A DNA stretch of 64,000 nucleotides from Fusobacterium sp. IOR10 (GTDB taxonomy: Bacteria; Fusobacteriota; Fusobacteriia; Fusobacteriales; Fusobacteriaceae), in the NCBI RefSeq assembly GCF_010367435.1, contig NZ_WJWY01000009.1, positions 19,546-83,545 on the forward strand, written 5' to 3'. The notes under the pieces were generated by a model. It was not told the origin of the DNA and searched no databases. It saw only the letters and a program-made list of their open reading frames with translations. Positions 23,127-32,759 of the stretch are shown here, one piece after another; the stretch's first letter is position 1; every line of letters starts with the position of its first letter. A program made the position numbers and the translations under genes.

Positions 23127-24512
23127 ATGAATGATGAAAGAATAAAAGAAATAATAAAACAAAGTATATTAGATATACAAAAAGAAAATGAAGATATTTC
23201 AAAATCAGGAATATTTTTAGATGTTGACGAAGCTATTTCAGCAGCAAAACAAGCTTTTAAAAGATATTTAAAAATAACCCTAAAGGAAAGAAGTGAAATA
23301 ATTCAAGTTATTAAAGATAGAATTTTATTAGAAGCTGATGGTTTAGCTGAAATGACAGTTAGTGAAACAGGAATGGGAAATGCAGAAGATAAAGCAGAAA
23401 AATTTATTTGGGCAACTACAAAAACTCCAGGAGTTGAAGACTTAGTGACTTTAGCAAGAACAGATGATGGGGGTATGACATTATATGAATTATCTCCCTA
23501 TGGAGTTGTATGTTCAGTTGCTCCAGTTACAAATCCATGTTCAACCTTGGTAAATAATGTATTTAGTGCCCTAGCAGCAGGAAATGCAATAATACATTGT
23601 CCCCATCCTAGGGCTAAAAAAGTTTCTGAGCTTTTAATAGAGAAAATTTCTTCCATAATAAGAGAGGTTTGTGGAATTGATAATTTAGTGGTTATGGTAA
23701 AAAATCCTTCCATTAAAAAAGTTAGACAAGCAATGAGACATCCAGATATAAACTTAATAATTGCAACAGGAGGACATGGTCTTTTAAAGGAAGCTTTAGT
23801 GTGTGGGAAAAAAGTAATTGGAGGAGGTTCTGCAAACCCAGTATGTATAGTTGATGAAACTGCTAATATAGAAAAAGCAGCAATAGATATAGTGGAAAGC
23901 AGTTCTTTTGATAATAATTTAATGTGTGTTACTGAAAAAAATATTGTAGTTGTAAAATCAATATCTGAAAATTTAAAAGAAAATTTGAAGAAAAATGGAG
24001 CATATCATATTACTTCACCTATTGAATTAATAAAACTAACAAAAGCATGTATAGATCAAAATATGCAACCAAACAAAAGACTAAATGGTATGGATGCTAA
24101 CAAGATATTGAAACTAGCAGGAATAAATTGTTCAAGAAAAATTAAGATAATTTTAGTTGATTGTATAAAGGAACATCCTATAGTTGTAAATGAAATGTTA
24201 ATGCCAATACTTCCCATTGTGGAAGTTGAGAACTTTGATAAAGCTTTAGAAGTAGCTTTGGAAATAGAACAAGGTCTTAGACATACTGCTGTTATTCATT
24301 CTCAATTAATTGAACGATTAAGTAGGGGAGCAAAAGAAATGCAAACTTCTATATTTGTAAAAAATGGTCCTGCTTTTTCTGGAATTGGCTTTAGAAATGA
24401 CAGGGAATTAAGTATGACAGTGGCAAGTGTAACAGGGGAAGGAACTGTTACTGCTCGTCATTTTGCTAGAACTAGAAGATGTGTCCTTTGTGAAGGCTTC
24501 TCTATTCGATAA
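23127..24512 (+). CDS. CoA-acylating aldehyde dehydrogenase 1 (PduP-like)
   Basis: This 461-aa enzyme would oxidise the aldehyde made by the dehydratase to acyl-CoA with NAD. The catalytic Cys is C267 in FDNNLMCVTEK, the form typical of PduP/EutE enzymes. Other family stretches are SVAPVTNPCSTLVNN, IIHCPHPRAKK and ATGGHGLLKEAL. The N-terminus (DERIKEIIKQSILDIQ) is an amphipathic helix of the type that targets PduP to the shell. A second paralogue lies at 31032. The nucleotide segment KKVIGGGSANPVCIVDETA differs slightly from the other copy's GAGAGNPPVVVDETA, so the two may prefer different aldehydes. Which is the main PduP cannot be told here. Confidence 0.93.
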   Translation: MNDERIKEIIKQSILDIQKENEDISKSGIFLDVDEAISAAKQAFKRYLKITLKERSEIIQVIKDRILLEADGLAEMTVSETGMGNAEDKAEKFIWATTKTPGVEDLVTLARTDDGGMTLYELSPYGVVCSVAPVTNPCSTLVNNVFSALAAGNAIIHCPHPRAKKVSELLIEKISSIIREVCGIDNLVVMVKNPSIKKVRQAMRHPDINLIIATGGHGLLKEALVCGKKVIGGGSANPVCIVDETANIEKAAIDIVESSSFDNNLMCVTEKNIVVVKSISENLKENLKKNGAYHITSPIELIKLTKACIDQNMQPNKRLNGMDANKILKLAGINCSRKIKIILVDCIKEHPIVVNEMLMPILPIVEVENFDKALEVALEIEQGLRHTAVIHSQLIERLSRGAKEMQTSIFVKNGPAFSGIGFRNDRELSMTVASVTGEGTVTARHFARTRRCVLCEGFSIR

Positions 24513-24549
24513 ATTTTTGTAAATTTAAAAGAAAAATAGGAAGTGAAAT

Positions 24550-25668
24550 ATGAAGATAACAAATATAAAAACAAAAATCTATAGTGGAGAAAATTCCTTA
24601 GAAGTGTTATCAAATTTAAAAAATGAAAGGGTTTTTATTGTATGTGACCAGTATTTAGTTAAAAGTAATATAATCAAAAAGATTTTAAATATGTTAAACA
24701 CTACAAATAAAATAAGCATATTTTCAGACGTGGTCCCTGATCCAAATTTGGAAGTTGTTGGAAATGGACTGGTAAAATTTGTCAAAGAAAATCCTACAAT
24801 TGTAATTTGTTTTGGAGGTGGCTCTTCAATAGATACAGGTAAAGGAATCATTTATTTTGCTAGATTAAAAAAATTATGTAAAAATGTGACCTTAATAGCA
24901 ATACCAACAACAAGTGGTACTGGTTCTGAAGTAACTTCAGCTACAGTTATAACAGATAAAGAAGAAAATATAAAACATGCAATATTTGATAACAAACTAA
25001 CGCCTGATATAGCTATTTTAGATCCTATTTTCACAGTAACAGTTCCTAAAAAGATAACAGCAAATACAGGAATTGATGTTTTAACCCATGCTATTGAAGC
25101 ATATGTTTCAAAGGGATCAACATTTTATTCTGATGCTTTTTCTGAAAAAGCTTTTGAATTGGTTATTAAATCTTTATTAAAATGTTACATAGAACCTAAC
25201 AATATTGAAGCTAGGAGTATGATGATGGAAGCTTCAAATATGGCTGGAATTGCATTTAATATAGCTGGACTTGGAGTAAATCATAGTATAGCTCATCAAC
25301 TGGGAGCAATCTACCATATTCCCCACGGATTAGCAAATGCTATGGTATTAAAAGAAATTATAAAGTTTAATAGTAGAAATAGTAATGTAAAGAAAAAGTA
25401 TGCTGATTTAGTATATAAGTCAAAGATGGTAGATAATTATTTAGATGAAGATTCAGCTATTAAAATTTTACAAGAGTATATTGATCAAATAATGACAATT
25501 ATGGAAATGCCAAAAAAAATAAGTGAGTTCAACAAGGAAATAAAAATAAATACAAATGATTTAGAAATTATGAAAAAAAATGCCATGATAGATAATTGTA
25601 TGAAAACAACCCCTGTTGAAATAAGTGATTTAGGAATTGAAATCATCATTAGAAACATTTTAAAATAG
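24550..25668 (+). CDS. Iron-containing alcohol dehydrogenase (PduQ-like)
   Basis: This 372-aa group III alcohol dehydrogenase would reduce propionaldehyde (or a related aldehyde) to alcohol, regenerating NAD for the aldehyde dehydrogenase inside the shell. The nucleotide motif is ICFGGGSSIDTGKGI. Family signatures are AIPTTSGTGSEVTSATVITD and the metal ligands Asp (NTGIDVLTHAIEAYVS), His (GVNHSIAHQLGAIYH) and His (HGLANAMVL). Unlike most neighbours it has no evident N-terminal targeting helix. PduQ also lacks one and is recruited by PduP. Start ATG follows AGGAAG. Confidence 0.93.
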   Translation: MKITNIKTKIYSGENSLEVLSNLKNERVFIVCDQYLVKSNIIKKILNMLNTTNKISIFSDVVPDPNLEVVGNGLVKFVKENPTIVICFGGGSSIDTGKGIIYFARLKKLCKNVTLIAIPTTSGTGSEVTSATVITDKEENIKHAIFDNKLTPDIAILDPIFTVTVPKKITANTGIDVLTHAIEAYVSKGSTFYSDAFSEKAFELVIKSLLKCYIEPNNIEARSMMMEASNMAGIAFNIAGLGVNHSIAHQLGAIYHIPHGLANAMVLKEIIKFNSRNSNVKKKYADLVYKSKMVDNYLDEDSAIKILQEYIDQIMTIMEMPKKISEFNKEIKINTNDLEIMKKNAMIDNCMKTTPVEISDLGIEIIIRNILK

Positions 25669-25747
25669 AACATTATATGTTAGAATGCTATTATAAGCCA
25701 TATAAATCGACAATATTTTATTATTAAAAATAATGGAGGACTGGGAA

Positions 25748-27021
25748 ATGAATAATAGCGTTTTAGACGAATTTAAAGAAGTTGAATATGATATTTTAAA
25801 GTTATTTGCAAAAGATGAAGTTGAAGAAATTCAAAAAAAATTGCTAATGTTACAGGTCTTGCCTTTGTAACTGTGGATTATAAAGGTGAACCAGTAACAG
25901 AAAAAACTGACTTTTCAGAATTTTGTAAATTTGTAAGAGAGGATCCAAATGCTAGGAAAATATGTATGTCATCAGATGCCTATGGATCAATACAAGCAGC
26001 AGTAACAAAAAAGACTCACATATATATATGCCCTTGTGGACTTGTTGAAATTGCAATACCAATTGTTATAAATGGACATTATTTAGGTGGATTTATAGGA
26101 GGACAGATAAATTGTCCAGATGTTCCTAATGATATATCTATACCTAGTTTAAAAAATGTAATGAAACAAGATGAGAAAATATTAAGAGAATCTTCAAAAT
26201 TAATATCTAAAACGAACAAGATTTCCTATAAGGAACTTATAAGTATTTCAGAGCTTGTTAGTTTAATAATAACTCAAATGGCAAAAAATAAAATGTTAAA
26301 AATAAAAGAAAATAAAGAAATAAAAGAAAATTTAGAAACATTGAAAGAAAAAAGAAAATTGACAGAAATAAAATATAATTTGAAAGAAGTTCAATTAAAA
26401 ATAATAAGATCCCAATTACAAAGTCATTTTTTATATAATTGTCTAAATTCTATTTCAAATATGGCTATTATAGAGGAAGCAGAAAAAACAAATGAAATAG
26501 TAGTTAAGTTTTCAGAATACTTGAGGTTAGCTTTTGAAAATAAAAAAACTAGCATAAAAATGTCTGAGGAATTACAAACAGTGGACGATTATTTGAAAAT
26601 ACAAAAAATTAGATTTGGAGATAAATTAGATTACAAAATTATATTAGATGATAATTTAAAAAATCAGAAGATACCCTACTATACTATTATGCCCTTTGTT
26701 GAAGATGCAGTTGTGTATGGGATTATACCTAAAGTAGATAAGGGGACAATAGAAATAAATGTTAGTGGTGTAAAAGAAGATATTATTATAGTTATAAAAA
26801 ATAATGGAATTATAATTTCAGAAGAGGATAAAATAGTTTTAAATAATTATTATAAGGAAAATAAGGACTATAAATTTGAAATTGAAAATGTTGAAAAAAG
26901 ATTTTTAGAAGCCTTTGGTAAAGACTATGATATTAAAAGGGAGAAGGGATCTAATAAGGAAACAACTATAACTATAAAATATCCAAAAACATATAAAGAG
27001 GAAGTGTTTTTAAATGTATAA
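25748..27021 (+). pseudogene. PocR-domain LytS-type sensor kinase, frameshifted near the start by an A8 run
   Basis: The reading frame opens at ATG 25748 after GGAGG, encodes about 28 residues, and is shifted at an A8 run (25833-25840). A -1 shift continues into a complete PocR ligand-binding domain (about 25850-26110; PCGLVEIAIPIVINGHYLGG) and a LytS-type kinase domain with phospho-acceptor His in LQSHFLYNCLNSIS. The longest unbroken frame starts only at 25873 and would lack the beginning of PocR. The ATPase motifs are degenerate: the N box reads VEDAVVYGI instead of ENAxKHG, and the G1 box has KNNGIIIS. PocR domains respond to diols or similar small molecules in pdu operons. It overlaps the next gene by 8 nt. 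Confidence 0.75.
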
Positions 27022-28012
27022 AGTATTGATAGTTGATAACGAGTTTCTAATGAGAAAAGCAATGAAAAAGGCTATATCTAGTATAGATGGTTTTCAAGTT
27101 GTAAATTCCTTTGACAATGGAGAATCAGCTATTAAATATTGCCACGAAAATTTTGTAAATATAATATTTATAGATTTAGTATTTCCAAGAATGTGTGGGC
27201 TAGATATAGTTAGACAAATCTTAAAGGTGAATCCAGATATTTATGTTTGTGTTTTAACGTCTTATATAGATTTTGAATTAAAAAAAGAAGATATATTTTT
27301 TAAGATAAATAAATATCTATTTAAACCAATATCTTTATCTAAGATAAAGGAAATTTTAGAGACATATAAAATTACATGTAAAAGTAATGATATTAAAATA
27401 GAAAACTTAGTTAATCTATTAAAAGAAGGAAATTATAGGAATATATATACAAATATTTTTCAATTATCAAAGGATTTGAAAAAAACATTACCAAATGATG
27501 AAGAGGAATTAAAAAAATCTCTATTTAAACTAAAGGATAAAATCTATAGAGAATTAACTATAGAACAAAATATTGTTAAGGAAGAGATTAAAAATATACA
27601 AATATCAAGTGAAATAGATATTGCATTTTGGTTATTTAATTTACTAGATAAAATTTTAAAAAATATAAGTATAAAAAAATATATAATTTTAGAAGATGTA
27701 TTAAATTTTATAGATAACAATATTTATAAAAATCTAAGTTTAAATGACATTACAGATAAATGTATCATAAGCCAAGGATATTTAAGTAGAATATTTAAAT
27801 CTACATTTAGCATAAGTGTAATGGAATATGTACATTTAAGAAAAATAATGATAGCAAAAAGAGAGCTTATTTTTTCAAATAAAAGTATAGGAGAAATTGC
27901 TTTTGAACTAGAATATAATGAAAGCAATTATTTTGGAAAAGTTTTTAAAAAATATGAAAAAATAACACCTTTTCAATTTAGAACTAGATATAAAATTCAA
28001 AATAAAGAATAG
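27014..28012 (+). CDS. Response regulator with AraC-type DNA-binding domain
   Basis: This 332-aa protein has a receiver domain (acidic VDNEF; phospho-Asp in IIFIDLVFPRM; Lys in LFKPIS) joined by a helical linker to a C-terminal AraC HTH pair (about 235-328; DKCIISQGYLSRIFKSTF and IAFELEYNESNYFGKVFKKY). Its ATG lies inside the end of the PocR kinase gene, so the two are translationally coupled and form a two-component system. Together they should activate the microcompartment operon in which they sit, probably in response to the diol substrate. Binding sites are not obvious. Confidence 0.93.
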   Translation: MYKVLIVDNEFLMRKAMKKAISSIDGFQVVNSFDNGESAIKYCHENFVNIIFIDLVFPRMCGLDIVRQILKVNPDIYVCVLTSYIDFELKKEDIFFKINKYLFKPISLSKIKEILETYKITCKSNDIKIENLVNLLKEGNYRNIYTNIFQLSKDLKKTLPNDEEELKKSLFKLKDKIYRELTIEQNIVKEEIKNIQISSEIDIAFWLFNLLDKILKNISIKKYIILEDVLNFIDNNIYKNLSLNDITDKCIISQGYLSRIFKSTFSISVMEYVHLRKIMIAKRELIFSNKSIGEIAFELEYNESNYFGKVFKKYEKITPFQFRTRYKIQNKE

Positions 28013-28031
28013 TGTAAATGAGGTGGAGCAT

Positions 28032-29228
28032 ATGATTGAAACTGATTTTTTAGTAACATCAGAATCAGTGAGTAAAGCACATCCAGATAAACTTTGTGAC
28101 AGAGTGTCTGATGCAATATTAGATAAATATTTAGAATGTGATGAGTATTCAAGAGTTGCAATAGAAACAATGATATCTAATAATGTGTTATTTATAGCTG
28201 GTGAAGTTACCTCTAAAGGTAAAGTTGATATAGATAAAGTAGCAAAAGAAGTTTTAAAAGAATCAGGATATGACAGAGAAAATGTGGGATTTAATTGTAA
28301 TAAATGCTTAATTTTTAAAAATATAAACAAGCAATCCACTGACATAGATTTAGGGGTAAGTCACAATAATAAAGTGGGAGCTGGAGATCAAGGAATCATG
28401 TATGGCTTTGCTTGTGATGAGACAAAGGGATTTATTCCAATTACAGCAGATTTATCAAGTAAATTATGTGAGAAACTTGATCAAATTAAAAAAAATAAAA
28501 AAAATAATTGGCTTCTACCAGATGGGAAAGCCCAAATAACTATGCTATACGATAAAGATGGGAATCCTAAAAAAATATCCAGTATTATAGTTTCAACTCA
28601 ACATGTATCTGGAGTAAGTTATGAGACTATACATTTTACAATTTTAAATGAGGTTATATATGATGTAATACCATCAAAATATTTATCAAGGGATACAGAA
28701 ATATATATAAATCCAACTGGAAGATTTGTTATAGGTGGACCTGAAGGAGATGTAGGTGTTACTGGAAGGAAAATAATGGTTGATACTTATGGGGGAATAG
28801 CAAGACATGGAGGAGGAGCATTTTCTGGGAAAGATTCAACAAAGGTTGATAGATCAGGAGCCTATATGGCAAGATATGTTGCTAAAAATATAGTTGCAGC
28901 TGGTTTAGCAAGGAAGTGTGAAGTTTCCATAGCCTATGCCATAGGGAAAACAGATCCTGAAATGGTAGAGGTAAATACTTTTTCAACAGAAAAAATTCCT
29001 AAAGAATATATAAAAGCAGCTGTAAATGAAATTTTTTCATTTTCAGTGGAAGATATATTGAAAAATTTACAATTAAGAAAACCACAATTTTTAAAAACAG
29101 CAGCATATGGACATTTTGGAAGGGAAGACCAAGGATTTAAATGGGAAGAAACAGATAAAGCAGAAGAATTAAAAAAAATAGCCTTTTTGTCCTTTGTGAA
29201 GGATTTTAAAAAAAATAAATTAATTTAA
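28032..29228 (+). CDS. metK: S-adenosylmethionine synthetase embedded in the microcompartment operon
   Basis: This protein of about 398 aa makes SAM from ATP and methionine. Recognisable motifs are [30 protein letters not shown] and [19 protein letters not shown]. The first catalytic motif is slightly altered (SKAHPDK instead of EGHPDK), but the catalytic His (H17), Asp and Lys are kept. Start ATG 28032 follows GAGGTGGAG; the GTG at 28023 is part of the ribosome site. It has no targeting helix, so it is probably cytosolic. The placement makes sense because the radical activase consumes SAM. It may be a second, operon-dedicated copy beside a housekeeping metK elsewhere. Confidence 0.94.
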   Translation: MIETDFLVTSESVSKAHPDKLCDRVSDAILDKYLECDEYSRVAIETMISNNVLFIAGEVTSKGKVDIDKVAKEVLKESGYDRENVGFNCNKCLIFKNINKQSTDIDLGVSHNNKVGAGDQGIMYGFACDETKGFIPITADLSSKLCEKLDQIKKNKKNNWLLPDGKAQITMLYDKDGNPKKISSIIVSTQHVSGVSYETIHFTILNEVIYDVIPSKYLSRDTEIYINPTGRFVIGGPEGDVGVTGRKIMVDTYGGIARHGGGAFSGKDSTKVDRSGAYMARYVAKNIVAAGLARKCEVSIAYAIGKTDPEMVEVNTFSTEKIPKEYIKAAVNEIFSFSVEDILKNLQLRKPQFLKTAAYGHFGREDQGFKWEETDKAEELKKIAFLSFVKDFKKNKLI

Positions 29229-29241
29229 AAGGAGAAATATT

Positions 29242-29532
29242 ATGGGAAATGAAGCCTTAGGAATGATAGAAACTAAAGGATTAGTAGGAGCAATAGAAGC
29301 AGCAGATGCCATGGTAAAGGCAGCAAATGTAACTCTTATAGGATATGAAAAAATAGGATCAGGGCTTGTAACTGTTATGGTAAGAGGAGATGTGGGAGCA
29401 GTAAAGGCTTCTGTAGATGCAGGGGCAGTAGCAGCTGGAAATGTTGGGGAAGTTGTTTCTAAACATGTAATTGCACGTCCTCACTTGGATACAGAAAAGA
29501 TATTACCATCAGTATTAGAAAATAAAAAATAG
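29242..29532 (+). CDS. Microcompartment shell hexamer protein (PduA/PduJ-like BMC-H), second copy
   Basis: This 96-aa BMC-H protein is nearly identical to the one at 21475 ([23 protein letters not shown] pore motif). It differs by a GNE start, a few substitutions and a C-terminal LENKK. It opens the second gene block of the operon, 13 bp after metK, preceded by AAGGAG. DNA identity to the first copy is high, so gene conversion or recombination between them is possible. Confidence 0.96.
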   Translation: MGNEALGMIETKGLVGAIEAADAMVKAANVTLIGYEKIGSGLVTVMVRGDVGAVKASVDAGAVAAGNVGEVVSKHVIARPHLDTEKILPSVLENKK

Positions 29533-29557
29533 AATAGGATAGAAAAGAGGTGGACCA

Positions 29558-30199
29558 TTGGAAAATATTTTAGAAATAATTACAAAAAATGTGATTGAAA
29601 AATTAAAAGAATCTGAAAAATATCAAGTTCCAATAGGAGTTTCAAACAGGCATGTTCATCTTTGTGAAAAGGATTTAAATATCCTATTTGGAGATGGCTA
29701 TAAGTTAACAAAGAAATCTCAATTAAAACAACCTGGACAATTTGCTGCAAATGAAGTGGTGACAATTAGAGGAAAAAAAGGTCAATTTGAAAAAGTTAGA
29801 ATTTTAGGACCAGTGAGAACTAAAACTCAGGTGGAAATTTCAATTACAGACAGTTTTAAATTAGGAGTAAAATCAATGGTTAAACAATCAGGACATTTAA
29901 ATAATACTCCAGGAATAAAAATAATTGGTCCAAAGGGTGAGGTGGATATTCCTCAAGGTACAATTGTAGCATTAAGACATATACATTTGACTCCTACTAT
30001 GGCTAGAAATTTAAAATTAAAGGACAATGATGCAATTGGAGTACAAACTCTAGGAGAAAGAAAAGGAATAATGGGAAATGTTTTAGTGAGAGTTTCAGAA
30101 AAATCTTCCACTGAGATGCATATTGATGTGGACGAGGCCAATGCCTTTGAGCTAAAAAACAATGATATTGCTATTATTAAGAAAAAGCAGGTGATTTAA
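29558..30199 (+). CDS. pduL: Phosphate propanoyltransferase (PduL)
   Basis: This 213-aa enzyme converts acyl-CoA plus phosphate to acyl-phosphate and CoA, recycling CoA in the shell lumen. Two PduL domains carry the zinc-binding motifs SNRHVHL and LRHIHLTP and the C-terminal MHIDVDEANA. Before the first domain is a helix (ENILEIITKNVIEKLKES) of the encapsulation-peptide type, as known for PduL. The start is TTG at 29558 after AGAGGTGG. The stop codon overlaps the eutJ-like ATG by one base. No propionate/acetate kinase gene is in the window, so that step must be encoded elsewhere. Confidence 0.95.
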   Translation: MENILEIITKNVIEKLKESEKYQVPIGVSNRHVHLCEKDLNILFGDGYKLTKKSQLKQPGQFAANEVVTIRGKKGQFEKVRILGPVRTKTQVEISITDSFKLGVKSMVKQSGHLNNTPGIKIIGPKGEVDIPQGTIVALRHIHLTPTMARNLKLKDNDAIGVQTLGERKGIMGNVLVRVSEKSSTEMHIDVDEANAFELKNNDIAIIKKKQVI

Positions 30200-31011
30200 T
30201 GCTTATAGAAAGAAAGATATTATCAGATTTTTCAAAATTAGTAAGGGAAAATAGAAATCAAAATTTTCAATCAAACTTAAAAGTAGGAGTTGATTTAGGA
30301 ACTTCTAATATAGTTATATCAGTTTTAGATGAGAATAATAATCCAATAGCAGGAATGACTAAAGAATCAAAAGTTGTTAAAGATGGAATAGTTGTGGACT
30401 TTATTGGAGCTATAAATGTTTTAAAAATTATGAAAGCTAAACTAGAAGATACTCTTTCAGTAAAACTTATAAATGCAGCTACAGCAATTCCTCCAGGAAT
30501 CATTAAGGGTAATATAAAATGTATTTCAAATGTTGTTGAAGGAGCTGGATTTGAAGTTATAAATATTGTTGACGAACCAACTGCAGCTTCCACTGTTTTA
30601 AATATAAAAAATGGAGCAGTGGTAGATGTTGGAGGTGGAACAACAGGAATAAGTATATTAAAAAATGGAGAAGTTATTTATACAGGGGATGAACCTACAG
30701 GGGGAATACATATGTCTCTTGTAATTGCTGGGTACTATGGATGTTCTATTGAGGAAGCTGAAACTATAAAAAAAGATAAAAATAGAGAAAGTGAAGTTTT
30801 TGAAATAGTCAGACCAGTTGTGGAAAAGATGGCAAGTATTGTAAAAGGTTTTTTAAAAGACTATGAAGTACATGAGATATATGTTGTAGGTGGAGCTGCA
30901 TCTTTTGAAGGATTTGAAGAAGTATTTGAAAAATTTATAGGAATTAAAACTATAAAAACAAATGAGTCATTATTTGTAACGCCGCTTGGAATAGCAATGA
31001 ACTGCAATTAA
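30199..31011 (+). CDS. eutJ: EutJ-like actin/Hsp70-fold chaperone-type ATPase
   Basis: This 270-aa protein is of the ASKHA superfamily. It shows the phosphate-1 motif VGVDLGTSNIVI, the connect/phosphate-2 motif GAVVDVGGGTTGISI and adenosine-motif-like YVVGGAASFEGFE. EutJ proteins accompany ethanolamine and GRM operons and are presumed chaperones or reactivating-type factors. The activity is not proven. About 30 residues precede the usual start, including ERKILSDFSKLVREN, possibly a targeting helix. The ATG overlaps the pduL stop by one base, so the genes are translationally coupled. Confidence 0.9.
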   Translation: MLIERKILSDFSKLVRENRNQNFQSNLKVGVDLGTSNIVISVLDENNNPIAGMTKESKVVKDGIVVDFIGAINVLKIMKAKLEDTLSVKLINAATAIPPGIIKGNIKCISNVVEGAGFEVINIVDEPTAASTVLNIKNGAVVDVGGGTTGISILKNGEVIYTGDEPTGGIHMSLVIAGYYGCSIEEAETIKKDKNRESEVFEIVRPVVEKMASIVKGFLKDYEVHEIYVVGGAASFEGFEEVFEKFIGIKTIKTNESLFVTPLGIAMNCN

Positions 31012-31031
31012 GTAAGAAAAGGGGTACTAAT

Positions 31032-32441
31032 ATGTATGATGAAGATTTTATACAAGAAACAATTAAACAAGTTATAAAAGAAATGGGAATAAATATAAAT
31101 TCCAATATAGTGGAAGAAAATAATTATGGAATATTTGAAACTATGGATGAAGCTGCTGAAGCTTCAGATAAAGCCTGGAATATTTATCATATGTGCTCTA
31201 TGGAAGAGAGAAAAAAATATGTGGATGCTATAAGGGAAGTAGTTTTAAAAAAAGAAAACTTGTCATTAATGTCAAAAATGACAGTTGAAGAAACTGGAAT
31301 AGGTAACTATGAAGATAAAGTAATAAAAAATAGATTAGCAGCAGCGAAAAGTCCTGGAATAGAAGATCTAACAACAGAGGCTATAACAGGAGATCAAGGA
31401 ATGATGATTACAGAATATTGTCCTTTTGGAGTTATAGGAGCAATTTGCCCTACAACAAATCCAACAGAAACAATTATATGTAATGCTATTGGAATGTTAT
31501 CTGGAGGAAATACTGTTATTTTTAGTCCCCATCCAAGATCTACAAAAACATCCCATTATATTATAAAATTATTAAATGAAGCCTTGAAGGAAGCAGGAGC
31601 TCCATCTAATTTAATAACAACAGTGAAAGAGCCTTCCATAGAAAATACCAATAAAATGATGAATCATCCAAAGGTAAGAATGTTAGTGGCAACAGGGGGA
31701 CCTGGAATAGTAAAAACTGTAATGTCCACAGGGAAAAAAGCAATAGGGGCAGGGGCAGGTAATCCACCAGTGGTAGTGGATGAAACTGCTGATGTAATAA
31801 AGGCAGCAAAGGATATAATAGCAGGATGTAGTTTTGATAATAATGTTCCTTGTACAGCTGAAAAAGAGGTATTTGTAGTAGAAAAGGTAGCTGATTTACT
31901 AATAAATACTATGAAAGAAAATGGAGCTTATGAAATAAATAATCCAATTATTATAGAGAAATTATGGAAATTAGTTTCCAATGAAAAAAATGGGACAAAG
32001 GTAGAATTTGTTGGGAAAAGTGCAAAACATATACTGTCTAAAATTGGAATAGAGGTTGATGATTCAATAAAAGTTATTATAATGGAAACATCAAAACGTC
32101 ATTCATTTGTAAAAAATGAAATGCTAATGCCAATTTTACCAATAGTAAGAGTTCCAGATGTGGATGCAGGAATAGATTGTGCAGTTATAGCAGAAAACGG
32201 AAATAGACATACAGCTATTATGCATTCAACAAATGTGGTGAAACTTAGTAAGATGGCAAAACTAATACAAGCTACTATATTTGTAAAAAATGCTCCTTCA
32301 TATGCAGGAATAGGAGGAAAAGGTGGAATGGGGTATGCAACCTTTACTATAGCTGGTCCCACAGGTGAAGGCTTAACTTCAGCAAAATCATTTTGTAGAA
32401 AAAGAAGATGTGTAATTTCTGATTCCCTTCATATAAGATAA
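31032..32441 (+). CDS. CoA-acylating aldehyde dehydrogenase 2 (PduP/EutE-like)
   Basis: This 469-aa paralogue of the enzyme at 23127 has catalytic Cys C274 in FDNNVPCTAEK, NAD-site stretches GAICPTTNPTE and ATGGPGIVKT, and the Gly-rich KKAIGAGAGNPPVVVDE. The N-terminal EDFIQETIKQVIKEMG is a clear encapsulation-type amphipathic helix. This copy matches consensus PduP/EutE motifs more closely than the first. Two intact paralogues in one operon suggest either two aldehyde substrates or opposite preferred directions. The sequence does not settle which. Confidence 0.94.
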   Translation: MYDEDFIQETIKQVIKEMGININSNIVEENNYGIFETMDEAAEASDKAWNIYHMCSMEERKKYVDAIREVVLKKENLSLMSKMTVEETGIGNYEDKVIKNRLAAAKSPGIEDLTTEAITGDQGMMITEYCPFGVIGAICPTTNPTETIICNAIGMLSGGNTVIFSPHPRSTKTSHYIIKLLNEALKEAGAPSNLITTVKEPSIENTNKMMNHPKVRMLVATGGPGIVKTVMSTGKKAIGAGAGNPPVVVDETADVIKAAKDIIAGCSFDNNVPCTAEKEVFVVEKVADLLINTMKENGAYEINNPIIIEKLWKLVSNEKNGTKVEFVGKSAKHILSKIGIEVDDSIKVIIMETSKRHSFVKNEMLMPILPIVRVPDVDAGIDCAVIAENGNRHTAIMHSTNVVKLSKMAKLIQATIFVKNAPSYAGIGGKGGMGYATFTIAGPTGEGLTSAKSFCRKRRCVISDSLHIR

Positions 32442-32460
32442 GAAAAAAGGATGTGAAATA

Positions 32461-32742
32461 ATGTATATAGCTAAAGTTATAGGAAATGTAGTTTCCACAA
32501 GTAAAAATGAAAAATTAATAGGTTCAACATTACTTATTATTAAAAGATTAGATGAAAATAAAAATCCAATTGGACTAAGTGAGATTGCTTTGGATACTGT
32601 GGGAGCAGGAACTGGAGAAATTGTAATTGTAGCAAGTGGAAGTTCTGCAAGACTTGCTGTGAAAAAGGAAGAAATTCCTCCAGTTGATTTATCCATTATA
32701 GGGATAGTTGATTCTGTAGAGGTAAATGATTTTTTAGAATAG
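32461..32742 (+). CDS. Microcompartment vertex protein (EutN/PduN/CcmL family, BMC-P)
   Basis: This 93-aa pentamer-forming protein caps the vertices of the shell. The family pattern MYIAKVIGNVVSTSKNEKL, the internal VGAGTGEIVIVASGSSAR and the C-terminal IIGIVDSVEV are all present. Length is typical. Start ATG follows GGATGTGAAATA. With one BMC-T, three BMC-H and this BMC-P, the operon has the minimum shell set for a closed compartment. Confidence 0.96.
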   Translation: MYIAKVIGNVVSTSKNEKLIGSTLLIIKRLDENKNPIGLSEIALDTVGAGTGEIVIVASGSSARLAVKKEEIPPVDLSIIGIVDSVEVNDFLE

Positions 32743-32759
32743 ATTAATAGGGGATAAGT

